A stretch of DNA of 64,000 nt from Promicromonospora umidemergens (lineage in GTDB: Bacteria > Actinomycetota > Actinomycetes > Actinomycetales > Cellulomonadaceae), in contig NZ_JAMTCT010000001.1 in NCBI RefSeq assembly GCF_024171995.1, positions 372,001 to 436,000 of the forward strand, read 5' to 3'. A program made the position numbers and the translations under genes. Shown piece after piece: positions 7,558 through 15,924 of this stretch. The first letter of the stretch is position 1. Every line of letters begins with the position of its first letter. The notes under the pieces are model-generated. The model was given only the letters and a program-made list of their open reading frames with translations. It searched no databases and was not told the DNA's origin.

Positions 7558-10302
7558 ATGACGATGAGACGACCAAGAGCCATGCAGATCTTCTCGGCGG
7601 TGGCAGCGGTGACCCTCGCGGTCACGATCGGGGTGACCGCCCAGTCCATCCCGGAGGCTGCGGCGGCGACCGGCCCCGCCACAGGGTTCGCCACCCAGAA
7701 CGGTGGGACCACCGGCGGCGCCGGCGGGCAGACGGTGCGGGCCACCACCGGTACGGCGATCCACACGGCACTGTGCACCCGCGCCAGCAGCAGCACCCCG
7801 ATCACCATCGAGGTCGAAGGCACCATCAACCACGGCAACACCAGCCAGGTGTCGGGCGACAGCTGCAGCACGGCCGACGACGTGATCGAGCTCAAGCAGA
7901 TCAGCAACGTCACGATCGTCGGCGTCGGCGGCGGTGCGGTGTTCGACCAGATCGGCATCCACATCCGCGAGGCCAGCAACATCATCATCCAGAACGTCAC
8001 CGTCCGGAACGTGAAGAAGTCGGGCTCGCCCACGTCCAACGGTGGCGACGCGATCGGCATGGAGAGCGGCGTCCGCAACGTCTGGGGCGACCACCTCACC
8101 CTTGAGGCCTCAGGCGGAGAGGACGAGGGCTACGACGGGTTGTTCGACATGAAGAACGACACCAAGTACGTGACCCTGTCCTACAGCATCCTGCGCAACT
8201 CCGAACGCGGCGGCCTCATCGGCTCCAGCGAGAGCGACCGGTCGAACGGCTTCGTCACGTTCCACCACAACCTGTATCAGAACCTCAACTCCCGCACGCC
8301 CCTGCTGCGTGGCGGCATCGCCCACATGTACAACAACCACTACGTGGGCCTGGTCGAGTCCGGCATCAACTCCCGGGCCGGTGCCAAGGCGAAGGTGGAC
8401 AACAACTACTTCGAGGACTCCAAGGACGTCCTTGGCACCTTCTACACCGACGAGCTGGGCTCCTGGCAGGTCGACGGAAACATCTTCGACAACGTGACCT
8501 GGTCGAGCGAGGGCAGCGACAACTACCCGGCCGGCCCCGACCCGACGTCGAACACCTCGGTCAGCATCCCGTACTCGTACCCGCTGGACGGGGCGAGCTG
8601 CGTGCCCGGCGTCGTGAGCGAGACGGCGGGCGCGAACAACGGCCTGCGGGTGTCGGACGGAAGCTGCACCCCGACGGATCCCACGGATCCGACCGACCCC
8701 ACTGACCCCACGGATCCGACGGACCCGACGGACCCGACGGACCCGACCGACCCGCCCGCCGGGGAGAACCTGAGCGCGGACGCGGGCGCCGACGGCTCCA
8801 GCAAGGCCAGCGGTACCAGCTTCGGCAACGTGGTGGACGGTTCCATGAGCACGTACTGGTCCCCGAGCGGCTCCACCGGCCGCATCTCGGTCAAGTGGGA
8901 CTCGGACCGTGCGGTGTCGAGCATCAACATCCGTGAGGCCGACGGCGCCGTCGGCAACATCGGGTCATGGCGTGTCGTCAACCACGACAACGGCGCCGTC
9001 CTGACCAGCGGCAGCGGCGCGGGGGTCATCTCCTTCGCCACCACCACGCTGGGCAAGATCAACTTCGAGATCACCAGCTCGAGCGGAACGCCGCGAGTCG
9101 CCGAGTTCGAGACCTACGCCGGTGTGCCGTCGGACGGCGGAGACCCGGGTGACGGCGACCCGGGTGATGGGGACCCCGGTGACGGTGACCCGGGCGACGG
9201 CGACCCGGGCGAGCAGCCGGGCGCTGACGCGCTGTTCGTGGCGCCGGGCGGCAGCGACAGCGCCGCGGGTACCGAGTCCGACCCGACGACGCTGGCGTCG
9301 GCGATCGACCGGATCGAGCCCGGCGGGACGATCTCCGTGCGTGGCGGGACGTACAACCTCTCGCAGACGGTCGCCATCGAGCCGGGCAACAGCGGCACCT
9401 CGGGCAACCGCACCGAGCTGTTCGCCTACCCCGGTGAGACGCCGGTGCTGAACTTCTCCGCGCAGAGCGAGAGCTCGGCCAACCGTGGTCTCGCCATCGG
9501 CGGCGACTGGTGGCACGTGCGCGGCATCGTCGTCGAGCGCGCCGGTGACAACGGGATCCTGCTGGGCGGTGACAACAACGTCATCGAACGGGTGGTGACC
9601 CGGTTCAACCGCGACACGGGTCTCCAGCTCTCCCGCTACACGGCCGGGGCACCGAGCAGCGAGTGGCCCGCCAACAACCTCATCGTGTCCTCGGAGTCGC
9701 ACGACAACTCCGACTCCGACGGGGAGGACGCTGACGGGTTCGCACCGAAGCTCACGGTGGGTTCGGGGAACGTGTTCCGCTACACCGTGGCCCACAACAA
9801 CATCGATGACGGCTGGGACCTGTACACCAAGGACGACACCGGCCCGATCGGCGCCGTCACCATCGAGGACTCGCTCTCGTACGAGAACGGGACCCTGTCC
9901 AACGGCGGTCAGGCCGGCAACGGCGACCGCAACGGGTACAAGCTCGGCGGGGAGGACATCGCGGTGGACCACACCGTGCGGCGGAGCATCGCCTACGACA
10001 ACGGCAAGCACGGTTTCGGGTACAACCGGAACCTCGGGTCGCTGACGATCTCGAACAACCTGAGCATCGGCAGCGAGGAGCGCAACTTCAACTTCGACGG
10101 CGGCTCCTCGACCTTCCGGGACAACACGTCCTGCGACAGCGGGTCGAACGACCGGATCATCGGCGACGACGCCGGCGGCAACCAGTGGTGGTCCGGTTCG
10201 AACGGCTCCCGGTGCGGGCAGTACTCCGGCTCGCTGGACTGGTCCTTCGCGTCCGACGGTCGCCTGGTCGTGACGATCGGCGGGAACGTCGTCGACCTCT
10301 GA
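7558..10302 (+). CDS. Secreted bimodular pectate lyase: PL1 + discoidin-like domain + PL9
   Basis: 914 aa. A signal peptide (MRRPRAMQIF... to AAAA, about 36 residues) is followed by a PL1-family beta-helix (about 40-370), recognised by VTLSYSILRNS, FHHNLYQN, the catalytic-type NSRTPLLRGG and AHMYNNHY. A (Thr-Asp-Pro)n linker of 8 repeats (about 375-400) leads to an F5/8-type carbohydrate-binding-like domain (about 402-521: NVVDGSMSTYWSPSG, RVAEFETYAG), then a Gly-Asp-Pro-rich linker, then a PL9-type beta-helix (about 557-914) with NGILLGGDNNVIERVV, DADGFAPKLTVGSGN (family catalytic Lys and Ca-binding Asp) and NIDDGWDLYTKDDTG. Both families cleave polygalacturonate by beta-elimination. ATG 7558 follows GTGAGG. 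Twin operators lie upstream and a terminator downstream, so it is probably a monocistronic pectin-inducible gene. Confidence 0.92.
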   Translation: MTMRRPRAMQIFSAVAAVTLAVTIGVTAQSIPEAAAATGPATGFATQNGGTTGGAGGQTVRATTGTAIHTALCTRASSSTPITIEVEGTINHGNTSQVSGDSCSTADDVIELKQISNVTIVGVGGGAVFDQIGIHIREASNIIIQNVTVRNVKKSGSPTSNGGDAIGMESGVRNVWGDHLTLEASGGEDEGYDGLFDMKNDTKYVTLSYSILRNSERGGLIGSSESDRSNGFVTFHHNLYQNLNSRTPLLRGGIAHMYNNHYVGLVESGINSRAGAKAKVDNNYFEDSKDVLGTFYTDELGSWQVDGNIFDNVTWSSEGSDNYPAGPDPTSNTSVSIPYSYPLDGASCVPGVVSETAGANNGLRVSDGSCTPTDPTDPTDPTDPTDPTDPTDPTDPTDPPAGENLSADAGADGSSKASGTSFGNVVDGSMSTYWSPSGSTGRISVKWDSDRAVSSINIREADGAVGNIGSWRVVNHDNGAVLTSGSGAGVISFATTTLGKINFEITSSSGTPRVAEFETYAGVPSDGGDPGDGDPGDGDPGDGDPGDGDPGEQPGADALFVAPGGSDSAAGTESDPTTLASAIDRIEPGGTISVRGGTYNLSQTVAIEPGNSGTSGNRTELFAYPGETPVLNFSAQSESSANRGLAIGGDWWHVRGIVVERAGDNGILLGGDNNVIERVVTRFNRDTGLQLSRYTAGAPSSEWPANNLIVSSESHDNSDSDGEDADGFAPKLTVGSGNVFRYTVAHNNIDDGWDLYTKDDTGPIGAVTIEDSLSYENGTLSNGGQAGNGDRNGYKLGGEDIAVDHTVRRSIAYDNGKHGFGYNRNLGSLTISNNLSIGSEERNFNFDGGSSTFRDNTSCDSGSNDRIIGDDAGGNQWWSGSNGSRCGQYSGSLDWSFASDGRLVVTIGGNVVDL

Positions 10303-10329
10303 TCGATCGAATCCTGAGAGCGGACAACT

Positions 10330-10379
10330 GACGAGGGCGTCCTGGGGTGCGGCAGCGCACTTACCGGGGCGCCCTCGTC
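10330..10379 (+). terminator. Terminator after the pectate lyase
   Basis: GACGAGGGCG (10330-10339) pairs with CGCCCTCGTC (10370-10379), with a 30-base GC-rich loop that can pair further. It lies 28 bp after the lyase stop and could also serve the converging YidD-like gene. Confidence 0.7.
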
Positions 10380-10425
10380 GGATCGCGTCCGCCGACGGCG
10401 GCTCACGACAGATCTCAGGCGGCGA

Positions 10426-10722
10426 TCACCGGCCGCGGGGCGACTTCCAGCCGAACGGGATCGGGATGGGCCCGCAGCAGCACACGCCTTGTACGTCGGC
10501 CTGGGCCAACATCCTGGCGGCCTGGTAGCACGCGAGAAATCGCACGGTCGTGGGCACAGCACCCCGCATGAGGCCTCTTCGGGAGAACAGGTCCCGCACA
10601 GCGCCGGAGCATCCGTCGCCGCCGTACAGGACGCCGTAGGCGCACCGCCAGCCCTTCCGCGGCGAGATCCGCCGCTGGTACGTCGCGATCGCGTGATCGA
10701 CAACTCTGGCCGCTGGGCTCAT
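10426..10722 (-). CDS. YidD-like membrane protein insertion efficiency factor
   Basis: 98 aa. VDHAIATYQRRISPRKGWRCAYGVLYGGDGCSGAV matches the YidD pattern (Y+..isP..g..Crf.pt...y...Ai) in its first half, with conserved Tyr-Gln-Arg, Ser-Pro and Cys residues; the C-terminal third, with a CCCGPIPIPFGW cluster, is divergent. YidD assists membrane insertion by YidC, normally from the rnpA-yidC locus. This copy is away from that locus, so it is likely the second, paralogous form often seen in actinobacteria. ATG at 10722. It is followed upstream on the same strand by the HAD phosphatase gene after about 115 bp. Confidence 0.65.
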   Translation of the reverse strand: MSPAARVVDHAIATYQRRISPRKGWRCAYGVLYGGDGCSGAVRDLFSRRGLMRGAVPTTVRFLACYQAARMLAQADVQGVCCCGPIPIPFGWKSPRGR

Positions 10723-10838
10723 CTCGACACCGTACGGTCGATCCGGACCGCTCGCTCGCGCACCCCAGCGCCTGCCGTGGCGGTCGGGGTCGCCAACTTC
10801 CATGCGCTCGCGGTGGCCGCCCCCGGGCGTGGCAGGCC

Positions 10839-11657
10839 TCAGTTCAGCAGCGACAGCAGGGCACTCGCGGCGCCGTCGTCGTCGATGGTGCCGGTGGTGC
10901 GGTCCGCGGCCGCGATCACGAACGCCGGCGCGTGGGCCATTGCAATGCCGCACGCCGCCCAGTCCAACATCTCGACGTCGTTCTCCGAGTCGCCGATCGC
11001 CACGGTGTTGTAGTCCTCGACACCGAGGTGCGTGCGGATCTCCTCGAGGGCGGTCGCCTTGGAGATCCCGGGTGCGGTGACGTCGACCCAGTCGAGGCGG
11101 GTGGCGATTGCCGTCAGCCCGGCCGCGCGAAGACTCGGCACGAGCTGGTAGGCGGACGGGCCGCGCAGGGCGAGGCGGGGCGTCGGGTTGGTCCAGAACT
11201 CGCTGAGGTCCCGGACGGAGTGCTGGGCCCCGTTGAGCTCGTGGTTGGGGAAGGGGGTGCTCACGCGGTAGCCGGCGCCGACGATCTCCGCCGCGATCCG
11301 CACGGGGGGCGCCTCGGCGAGGGCGATACGGATGGCGGCCTCGGCGTCGACGATGTGCTGCTCGGTGATCTCGTAGTAGCCGTCGACGAGGTGCGCCGTG
11401 ATCGCGCCGTTGCTCGCGACGATCCATGCGCCGTCGAGGCCGAGCTGTAGCGCCACCGGGAGTGCGCCGACCAGGGAGCGGCCGGTCGCCAGGACGATGT
11501 GATGGCCGGCGACACGGACAAGCTCAGCCGCAGTGCGCACGGACAGGGTGACCGGGTGCCCGGTGCGGACGAGGGTGCCGTCGATGTCGCAGGCGACCAG
11601 CGCCGGCGCGGTGGGTTCCATGGGCCGGGCTGTCCGCTGCTGCGTCACTGAGGTCAT
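10839..11657 (-). CDS. HAD-IIB (Cof-type) sugar-phosphatase-like hydrolase
   Basis: 272 aa. HAD motif I ACDIDGTLV, motif II LATGRS, the motif III Lys in ISKATALEEI, and motif IV AIGDSENDVEML are all present. The long C2-type cap between motifs II and III, of roughly 130 residues, places it in the Cof/IIB subfamily that dephosphorylates phosphosugars or flavin and pyridoxal phosphates. It should be a cytoplasmic Mg-dependent enzyme; the substrate is unknown. The ATG at 11657 adds a 15-residue leader; the ATG giving MEPTAPALVA (about 11621) is an alternative closer to the domain. Confidence 0.85.
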   Translation of the reverse strand: MTSVTQQRTARPMEPTAPALVACDIDGTLVRTGHPVTLSVRTAAELVRVAGHHIVLATGRSLVGALPVALQLGLDGAWIVASNGAITAHLVDGYYEITEQHIVDAEAAIRIALAEAPPVRIAAEIVGAGYRVSTPFPNHELNGAQHSVRDLSEFWTNPTPRLALRGPSAYQLVPSLRAAGLTAIATRLDWVDVTAPGISKATALEEIRTHLGVEDYNTVAIGDSENDVEMLDWAACGIAMAHAPAFVIAAADRTTGTIDDDGAASALLSLLN

Positions 11658-11702
11658 GTGCTGGAGATTATTGACACGAACCGCACGCAGCGACGACGTT
11701 TC

Positions 11703-12599
11703 TTAATGTTTCTCGTCGGCGTGTCCTGACTTGCCGTCTAGCCTGGTCTCGACTGCCTCCGCGGCCGTCGCGATGAGCGCCCTAGCGCGTCTGTCGTAGA
11801 CCGCGTCCAGGGCGAGCGTCTCGAAAATCTTGGTGTACAGCCCGACCTCGCCCGGCTGTGTGAGGTTCAGCTCGGCAGCGAAGGTCTCTACGACCACGAG
11901 GCCATCGTCGTACAGCCAGAAGCCGTGTGCTGGTGCGATCACGTACTCGGCGTCAAGCGGGATGATTCCGAGGCGGATGTTCGGCATGGTCGCCAGCGAC
12001 ATGAGCCGGTCCAGCTGGCCGAGCATCACGTCGGGTGGGCTGAGGGCGTACTGCAGCACCGGCTCGGTGATGACTACACGGAACGCCTTGGTGCGGTCGT
12101 ACAGGATCTCCTGGCGCTTCATGCGCTCGGCTACGGCGTCCCCGATCGGCACGCGGCGCCCGAACACCCGGGCGCTCTGGGCGAGCCGGTGCCGGGCGTA
12201 GTCCGCGGTCTGCAGGAGGCCCGGCACGAACGTCGACTCGAACATCCGAAACACTGCGGTCCTGGACTCGCGCCGACCCGCTGCCTGCTGGACCTGGATC
12301 TGGCCACCGCGCAACAGTCGCTGGAGCTCGGCGTACCGCGTCGCCAGAGTGTGGAGCTCGGCCAGCAGGTTGTCCGTCTCCCGCTCCGCGCCGAGCGCAT
12401 CGGTCCATGCCCGCACGTCCGCGTCCGACGGCGTCTGCTGCCCGTTCTCTAGCTTCGAAATCTTCGACGGTGGCCAGGAGAGCGAGGTGGCGAGCTGCCG
12501 GACCGTGAGGCCGGCAGCTCGCCGCAGGTCGCGCAGCCGGGCGCCCAGCTCGTTGCGGGCGTCACGGATGTCAGCGCTGTTGACTGTGCTTCGCGGCAA
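11703..12599 (-). CDS. XRE-family regulator with DUF5753 domain
   Basis: 298 aa. An HTH (LTVRQLATSLSWPPSKISKLENG, about residues 30-53) is followed by the DUF5753 sensor-like domain with FVPGLLQTADYAR, AERMKRQEILYDR, VITEPVLQYAL and MPNIRLGIIPLDAEY, all hallmarks of the abundant Streptomyces WhiJ/AbaA-type regulators. The start codon is TTG at 12599, overlapping the preceding DUF6879 gene by 29 bp, so the genes are probably translationally coupled. In Streptomyces such regulators pair with a small partner protein that relieves repression. The three-gene set here is self-contained, with the GC content of its surroundings. Confidence 0.85.
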   Translation of the reverse strand: MPRSTVNSADIRDARNELGARLRDLRRAAGLTVRQLATSLSWPPSKISKLENGQQTPSDADVRAWTDALGAERETDNLLAELHTLATRYAELQRLLRGGQIQVQQAAGRRESRTAVFRMFESTFVPGLLQTADYARHRLAQSARVFGRRVPIGDAVAERMKRQEILYDRTKAFRVVITEPVLQYALSPPDVMLGQLDRLMSLATMPNIRLGIIPLDAEYVIAPAHGFWLYDDGLVVVETFAAELNLTQPGEVGLYTKIFETLALDAVYDRRARALIATAAEAVETRLDGKSGHADEKH

Positions 12600-13107
12600 A
12601 TTCGTCTCTCGTGATGGCCTGGTGCCAGGCGGCGTCGCGCCAGTAGTTGTGCTCGACGATCAGGGCCGGGTCCTCGATGAGCTCGAAAGCGACGAACTCG
12701 TCGTCGTCCGCGAAATGCATCTTGGCGACCAGCCGGGAGTCGAAGAGCCAGTAGTCGTGGTCGGGCAGGTCACCGGCGTTCGCCCGGTCGAGGTAGCGGA
12801 TGTCGTCGCCGGCTTCGTTGGAGCGCGCGGCGATGTGCATACCCCACTCGCTGTAGGTGGTCAGCGGAACCGACACGACGCGAACCCGATGGAACCGCTG
12901 ACCGGCACGGTGCCACCCGGCCAGCTGCTCAAACCAGCCGGCCCGCCATTCCTGGTCCAGGTCCCCCGTCTCGACGTACCGCCTCAGGGGCTCCTGCTCG
13001 GCTGGAGAGCTGTAGGTGTCCCGGACCTCGAGGCGGAAGGCTGTGTGCTCGAAGGTCTTGAACAGCTCGCCCCACAACGGGTCGCTCGACGGGGTCAGGG
13101 TGCTCAG
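12571..13107 (-). CDS. DUF6879-family protein with likely CTG start
   Basis: About 178 aa. It matches the DUF6879 pattern: LFKTFEHTAFRLEVRDTY, LRRYVETGD, GQRFHRVRVVSVPLTTYSEW, DIRYLDR, DYWLFDSRLVAKMHF. Members sit beside XRE-DUF5753 regulators in actinobacteria and probably form a sensor or partner for them; the biochemical role is unknown. No ATG, GTG or TTG lies before the conserved start apart from a late TTG. AGGAGGGG at 7 bp precedes a CTG whose last two bases overlap the previous gene's TGA (CTGA at 13104-13107), so CTG initiation is proposed. The late TTG, about 10 codons on, is the alternative. Confidence 0.75.
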   Translation of the reverse strand: MSTLTPSSDPLWGELFKTFEHTAFRLEVRDTYSSPAEQEPLRRYVETGDLDQEWRAGWFEQLAGWHRAGQRFHRVRVVSVPLTTYSEWGMHIAARSNEAGDDIRYLDRANAGDLPDHDYWLFDSRLVAKMHFADDDEFVAFELIEDPALIVEHNYWRDAAWHQAITRDEFAAKHSQQR

Positions 13108-13340
13108 GATCGCCCCTCCTGCTCCTGGCGGTGACGGATCGCGAGGTCGATGATCTCCACGGGGATCTCGACGATGGTCTCGTGGTCCGGGATGTCGCCG
13201 ACGCCCTGCAGCGCCTCGGCGTCCGTGACGCGCCACCCCTGGACGAGGTACGACGTCCGGTCCTTCCGGTCGGTGGCGAACAGGGTCGGCGAGTTGGTGT
13301 CGCTCGACTCGGGGTCCTTGCCCAGGAACTGCACGCGCAC
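13104..13340 (-). CDS. Small partner protein of the DUF6879/DUF5753 cassette
   Basis: 78 aa from a GTG at 13340. VQFLGKDPESSDTNSPTLFATD with TSYLVQGWRVTD and IPDHETIVEIP is the pattern of the small acidic proteins that precede DUF6879 genes in Streptomyces and relatives. No enzymatic motif is present. It is the promoter-proximal gene of the three-gene unit and its TGA overlaps the proposed CTG start of the next gene. It probably acts as part of the sensory complex, by context only. Confidence 0.75.
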   Translation of the reverse strand: MRVQFLGKDPESSDTNSPTLFATDRKDRTSYLVQGWRVTDAEALQGVGDIPDHETIVEIPVEIIDLAIRHRQEQEGRS

Positions 13341-13535
13341 GACGGTCTCCCTCGCTCGAAAACAGGTGAAACGGCGTGGCCATCGTCAGGTGCTCGGCAG
13401 CCCCGGTCAAGGGGTCGGTGTGAAGCTCACGACGCATCACGCGCTACTCACCCGTGTCACGCCGCTGCGCCATTTCCGCGTCATTGGGTGCGGAACGCAC
13501 TGTAAAGACTCGGCCAAATGGCCAGGTCAAATAGG

Positions 13536-13609
13536 TGCCCCGTACAGGACTTGAACCTGTGACCGAGAGATTATGAGTCTCCTGCTCTGACCAGCTGAGC
13601 TAACGGGGC
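13536..13609 (-). tRNA. tRNA with CAT anticodon (Ile2 more likely than elongator Met)
   Basis: On the minus strand the acceptor GCCCCGT pairs with ACGGGGC, the anticodon loop CTCATAA gives CAT, and the T arm ACAGGTTCAAGTCCTGT is canonical. The discriminator is A and CCA is not encoded. The C-rich acceptor stem and the GACTCATAATC anticodon arm resemble the lysidine-modified tRNA-Ile2, but elongator tRNA-Met cannot be excluded without comparing the genome's other CAT tRNAs. It is not the initiator, since the first base pair is G-C. Confidence 0.9.
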
Positions 13610-13772
13610 TCGCAGCAACAAGCCGCGGGAGGATCTTACTGCCTCGGGCAGGGAACGCGGGTCTCCCCACGCGCTCGTGGGCACGCGGACGGTGCCGAAA
13701 TCTCCTGGCGCCCGCTCGCCGTCGGCCCATAGGTTCTGCGAGCCATCCCCCCAGAAGAACTGGAGCACTCCC

Positions 13773-15011
13773 ATGTCCTCGAACTTCCCGGTCGCACTGT
13801 CGGGCGCCCGGGCCCGGACCCTCATGTGGGCGCACGAGCACGATGTCGACCACGCCGCACTGAACCAGCTCCGCAACATCTCTGCCCTGCCATGGGTCGA
13901 AGGTGTGCGCGTGATGCCTGACGTCCATCTCGGCAAGGGCGCGACCGTCGGCTCCGTGATCGCCATGCGCGACGCCGTGTCCCCGAACGCCGTGGGTGTC
14001 GACATCGGCTGCGGCATGATCGGCGTCCGCACCTCGCTGACCGCTGCCGACCTGCCGGACGACCTCTCGCGTCTCCGGGCGCGCATCGAGGCCGCTATCC
14101 CCGTCGGGTTCCACTCGCACGGTGAGCCGGTCGACCTGCGCAGCCTGCGGCCCGTGAAGGGCTCGGGAGGTCAGGAGCGGCTGCGGGGCGAGCAGGCGTT
14201 CTGGGACCGGTTCGAGACGCTGAACCCGAAGGTCCGGCAGCTCGAGACGCGTGCGCGCAAGCAGCTTGGTTCGCTAGGCGGAGGCAACCACTTTGTAGAG
14301 CTATGTCTGGATTCGACCGATCAGGTCTGGCTTCAGCTCCACTCCGGCTCCCGCAACATCGGCAAGGAGCTCGCAGAGCACCACGTCGGCATCGCGAAGC
14401 GCCTCGAGCACAACGTGGGTCTCGTGGACCGCGAGCTCGCCGTGTTCCTCGCCGGCACGCCCGAGATGGACGCGTACCTCAACGACCTCTGGTGGGCGCA
14501 GGAGTACGCGGCCAGGTCGCGTGCGGTCATGATGGCCCTGACCGTCCAGGCGGTCCGTGATGAGTTCGCGGCGATGTCCGACGGCGGCCGCGTGCTCACC
14601 TTCGACGAGGGCGTGAACGTGCACCACAACTACGTGGCGCGCGAGCAGATCGACGGCCAAGAGCTGATCGTCACCCGCAAGGGCGCTATCCGGGCGGGCA
14701 AGGGAGATCTCGGCCTCATACCGGGGTCGATGGGCACGGGCTCGTACGTGGTGCGCGGCCTGGGCAACCCGGAGTCGTACTGGTCGGCGTCGCACGGCGC
14801 CGGACGGCGGATGTCCCGGACCCGAGCCAAGCAGGAGTTCACGGTCGAGGACCTCGCCGTCCAGACCGAGGGCGTCGAGTGCCGCAAGGACCGGGGAGTG
14901 CTCGACGAGATCCCCGGCGCCTACAAGGACCTCGACGCCGTGATCGCGGCGCAGTCCGACCTCGTGGAGGTCGTCGCCCGCCTGCGGACGGTGCTCTGCG
15001 TCAAGGGCTGA
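13773..15011 (+). CDS. rtcB: RtcB-family RNA ligase
   Basis: 412 aa. Motifs in order: VRVMPDVHLGKGATVGSVI, the Mn-binding GVDIGCGMIGVRT (Cys), GSLGGGNHFVEL, HNYVAREQ, GLIPGSMGTGSYVVRG, and the guanylylation-site WSASHGAGRRMSRT with its catalytic His. RtcB joins 2',3'-cyclic phosphate or 3'-phosphate ends to 5'-OH ends using GTP and Mn, in RNA repair. Family members in actinobacteria are often this slightly shorter ~400-residue form. ATG 13773 follows CTGGAG and starts right at the conserved N-terminus; the frame is open upstream but overlaps the leader. No rtcA or Rtc regulator is adjacent. Confidence 0.93.
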   Translation: MSSNFPVALSGARARTLMWAHEHDVDHAALNQLRNISALPWVEGVRVMPDVHLGKGATVGSVIAMRDAVSPNAVGVDIGCGMIGVRTSLTAADLPDDLSRLRARIEAAIPVGFHSHGEPVDLRSLRPVKGSGGQERLRGEQAFWDRFETLNPKVRQLETRARKQLGSLGGGNHFVELCLDSTDQVWLQLHSGSRNIGKELAEHHVGIAKRLEHNVGLVDRELAVFLAGTPEMDAYLNDLWWAQEYAARSRAVMMALTVQAVRDEFAAMSDGGRVLTFDEGVNVHHNYVAREQIDGQELIVTRKGAIRAGKGDLGLIPGSMGTGSYVVRGLGNPESYWSASHGAGRRMSRTRAKQEFTVEDLAVQTEGVECRKDRGVLDEIPGAYKDLDAVIAAQSDLVEVVARLRTVLCVKG

Positions 15012-15034
15012 GCCCTGCCGGGCTGCGGGGTGCC

Positions 15035-15089
15035 CTACCCAGGGATTCGGCCCGAAATCCCGAAGATTTCGGGCCGAATCCCTGGGTAG
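15035..15089. terminator. Perfect 25-bp hairpin between rtcB and the DUF3145 gene
   Basis: A 25-bp perfect inverted repeat (15035-15059 and 15065-15089) with a 5-base loop lies between converging genes and should terminate both. Its right arm is part of a tandem repeat (see 15071-15147). Cores read CCCAGGGATTCGG and CCGAATCCCTGGG. Confidence 0.85.
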
Positions 15090-15147
15090 CGGGAGACTCC
15101 GGCCGGCGACCGGGCCGAATCCCTGGGTAGCGGGAGGCTCCAGCCGG
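15071..15147. repeat. Two tandem copies of a 36-bp unit at 41-bp spacing
   Basis: The unit beginning GGGCCGAATCCCTGGGTAGC at 15071 recurs at 15112, differing at two purine positions. Together with the left hairpin arm this gives three copies of the GGGCCGAATCCCTGGGTAG core, two direct and one inverted. Confidence 0.8.
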
Positions 15148-15148
15148 C

Positions 15149-15646
15149 TCAGCCCACCTGGTGCAGCCAGCGCACCGGAGCACCGAGACCGGCGTACCGG
15201 AACGGCTCCAGCTCGTCGTCCCAGGCGGCGCCCAGAGCGAGGTCGAGCGCGTCCCGCATGGCACGCGGGTCGGCGAGCTCCAGGGCGGCACGGACGCGAT
15301 CCTCCTGCACCACCATGTTGCCGTGCACGTCGGTCATGGCGTGGAAGATGCCGAGGTCGGGGGTGTGCGACCAGCGGGCGCCGTCGGCCCCGTTGCTCGC
15401 GTCCTCGGTCACCTCGTACCGCAGGTGCGCCCAGCCCCGCAGAGCTGACGCCAGCTTGGCGCCCGTGCCCTGCGCACCCTGCCACGAGTACTCGGCGCGG
15501 TACAGCCCGCGCCCCGCGGGCTGCGCGGTCCAGTCCATGGATACGCGCACGCCAAGAACGTTCCCCGCTGCCCACTCGATGTGGGGGCACAGGGCACGAG
15601 GCGCCGAATGCACAAAAAGCACACCCCGCGTGATGACACCGGCCAT
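15149..15646 (-). CDS. DUF3145 family protein
   Basis: 165 aa. The start GVITRGVLFVHSAPRALCPHIEWA and the later YRAEYSWQGAQGTGAKLASAL, LRYEVTEDAS and GRYxHTPDLGIFHA-like section (RWSHTPDLGIFHAM) are the DUF3145 signature of actinobacteria. It is a cytoplasmic protein of unknown function, usually a single core-like gene. ATG 15646 is preceded by GGGAGGAAG. The region upstream to the def stop (278 bp) holds its promoter. Confidence 0.88.
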   Translation of the reverse strand: MAGVITRGVLFVHSAPRALCPHIEWAAGNVLGVRVSMDWTAQPAGRGLYRAEYSWQGAQGTGAKLASALRGWAHLRYEVTEDASNGADGARWSHTPDLGIFHAMTDVHGNMVVQEDRVRAALELADPRAMRDALDLALGAAWDDELEPFRYAGLGAPVRWLHQVG

Positions 15647-15924
15647 GTCTTCCTCCCTGGATCGAGGTACGTCTTCCCCTACGTCCTCACCAGGGCGGTG
15701 ACGCTGTGGTCGGCTGCACAGCGGTGCTTCGGACCACATCCTGCCCGATTCGTCGACGAGATGCGAGGCGAAACGGCGCGCAGGCGTCGAAAGAATCACC
15801 ACGTACGACGAGTTCGTGCGGCACATTCTTGCCTAGAACGCCGCTGCACCACTAGTGCCCCTCAGGACTTTCCTGAGATTGATCTCGCAAGGGCTAGCGC
15901 GTACGAAACTCGGCCGTCAGACCC

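Noticed and set aside
8680-8757. Microsatellite or CRISPR-like tandem repeat
   Set aside because: It encodes the (Thr-Asp-Pro)n linker in frame, with varied synonymous codons, and has no spacers.
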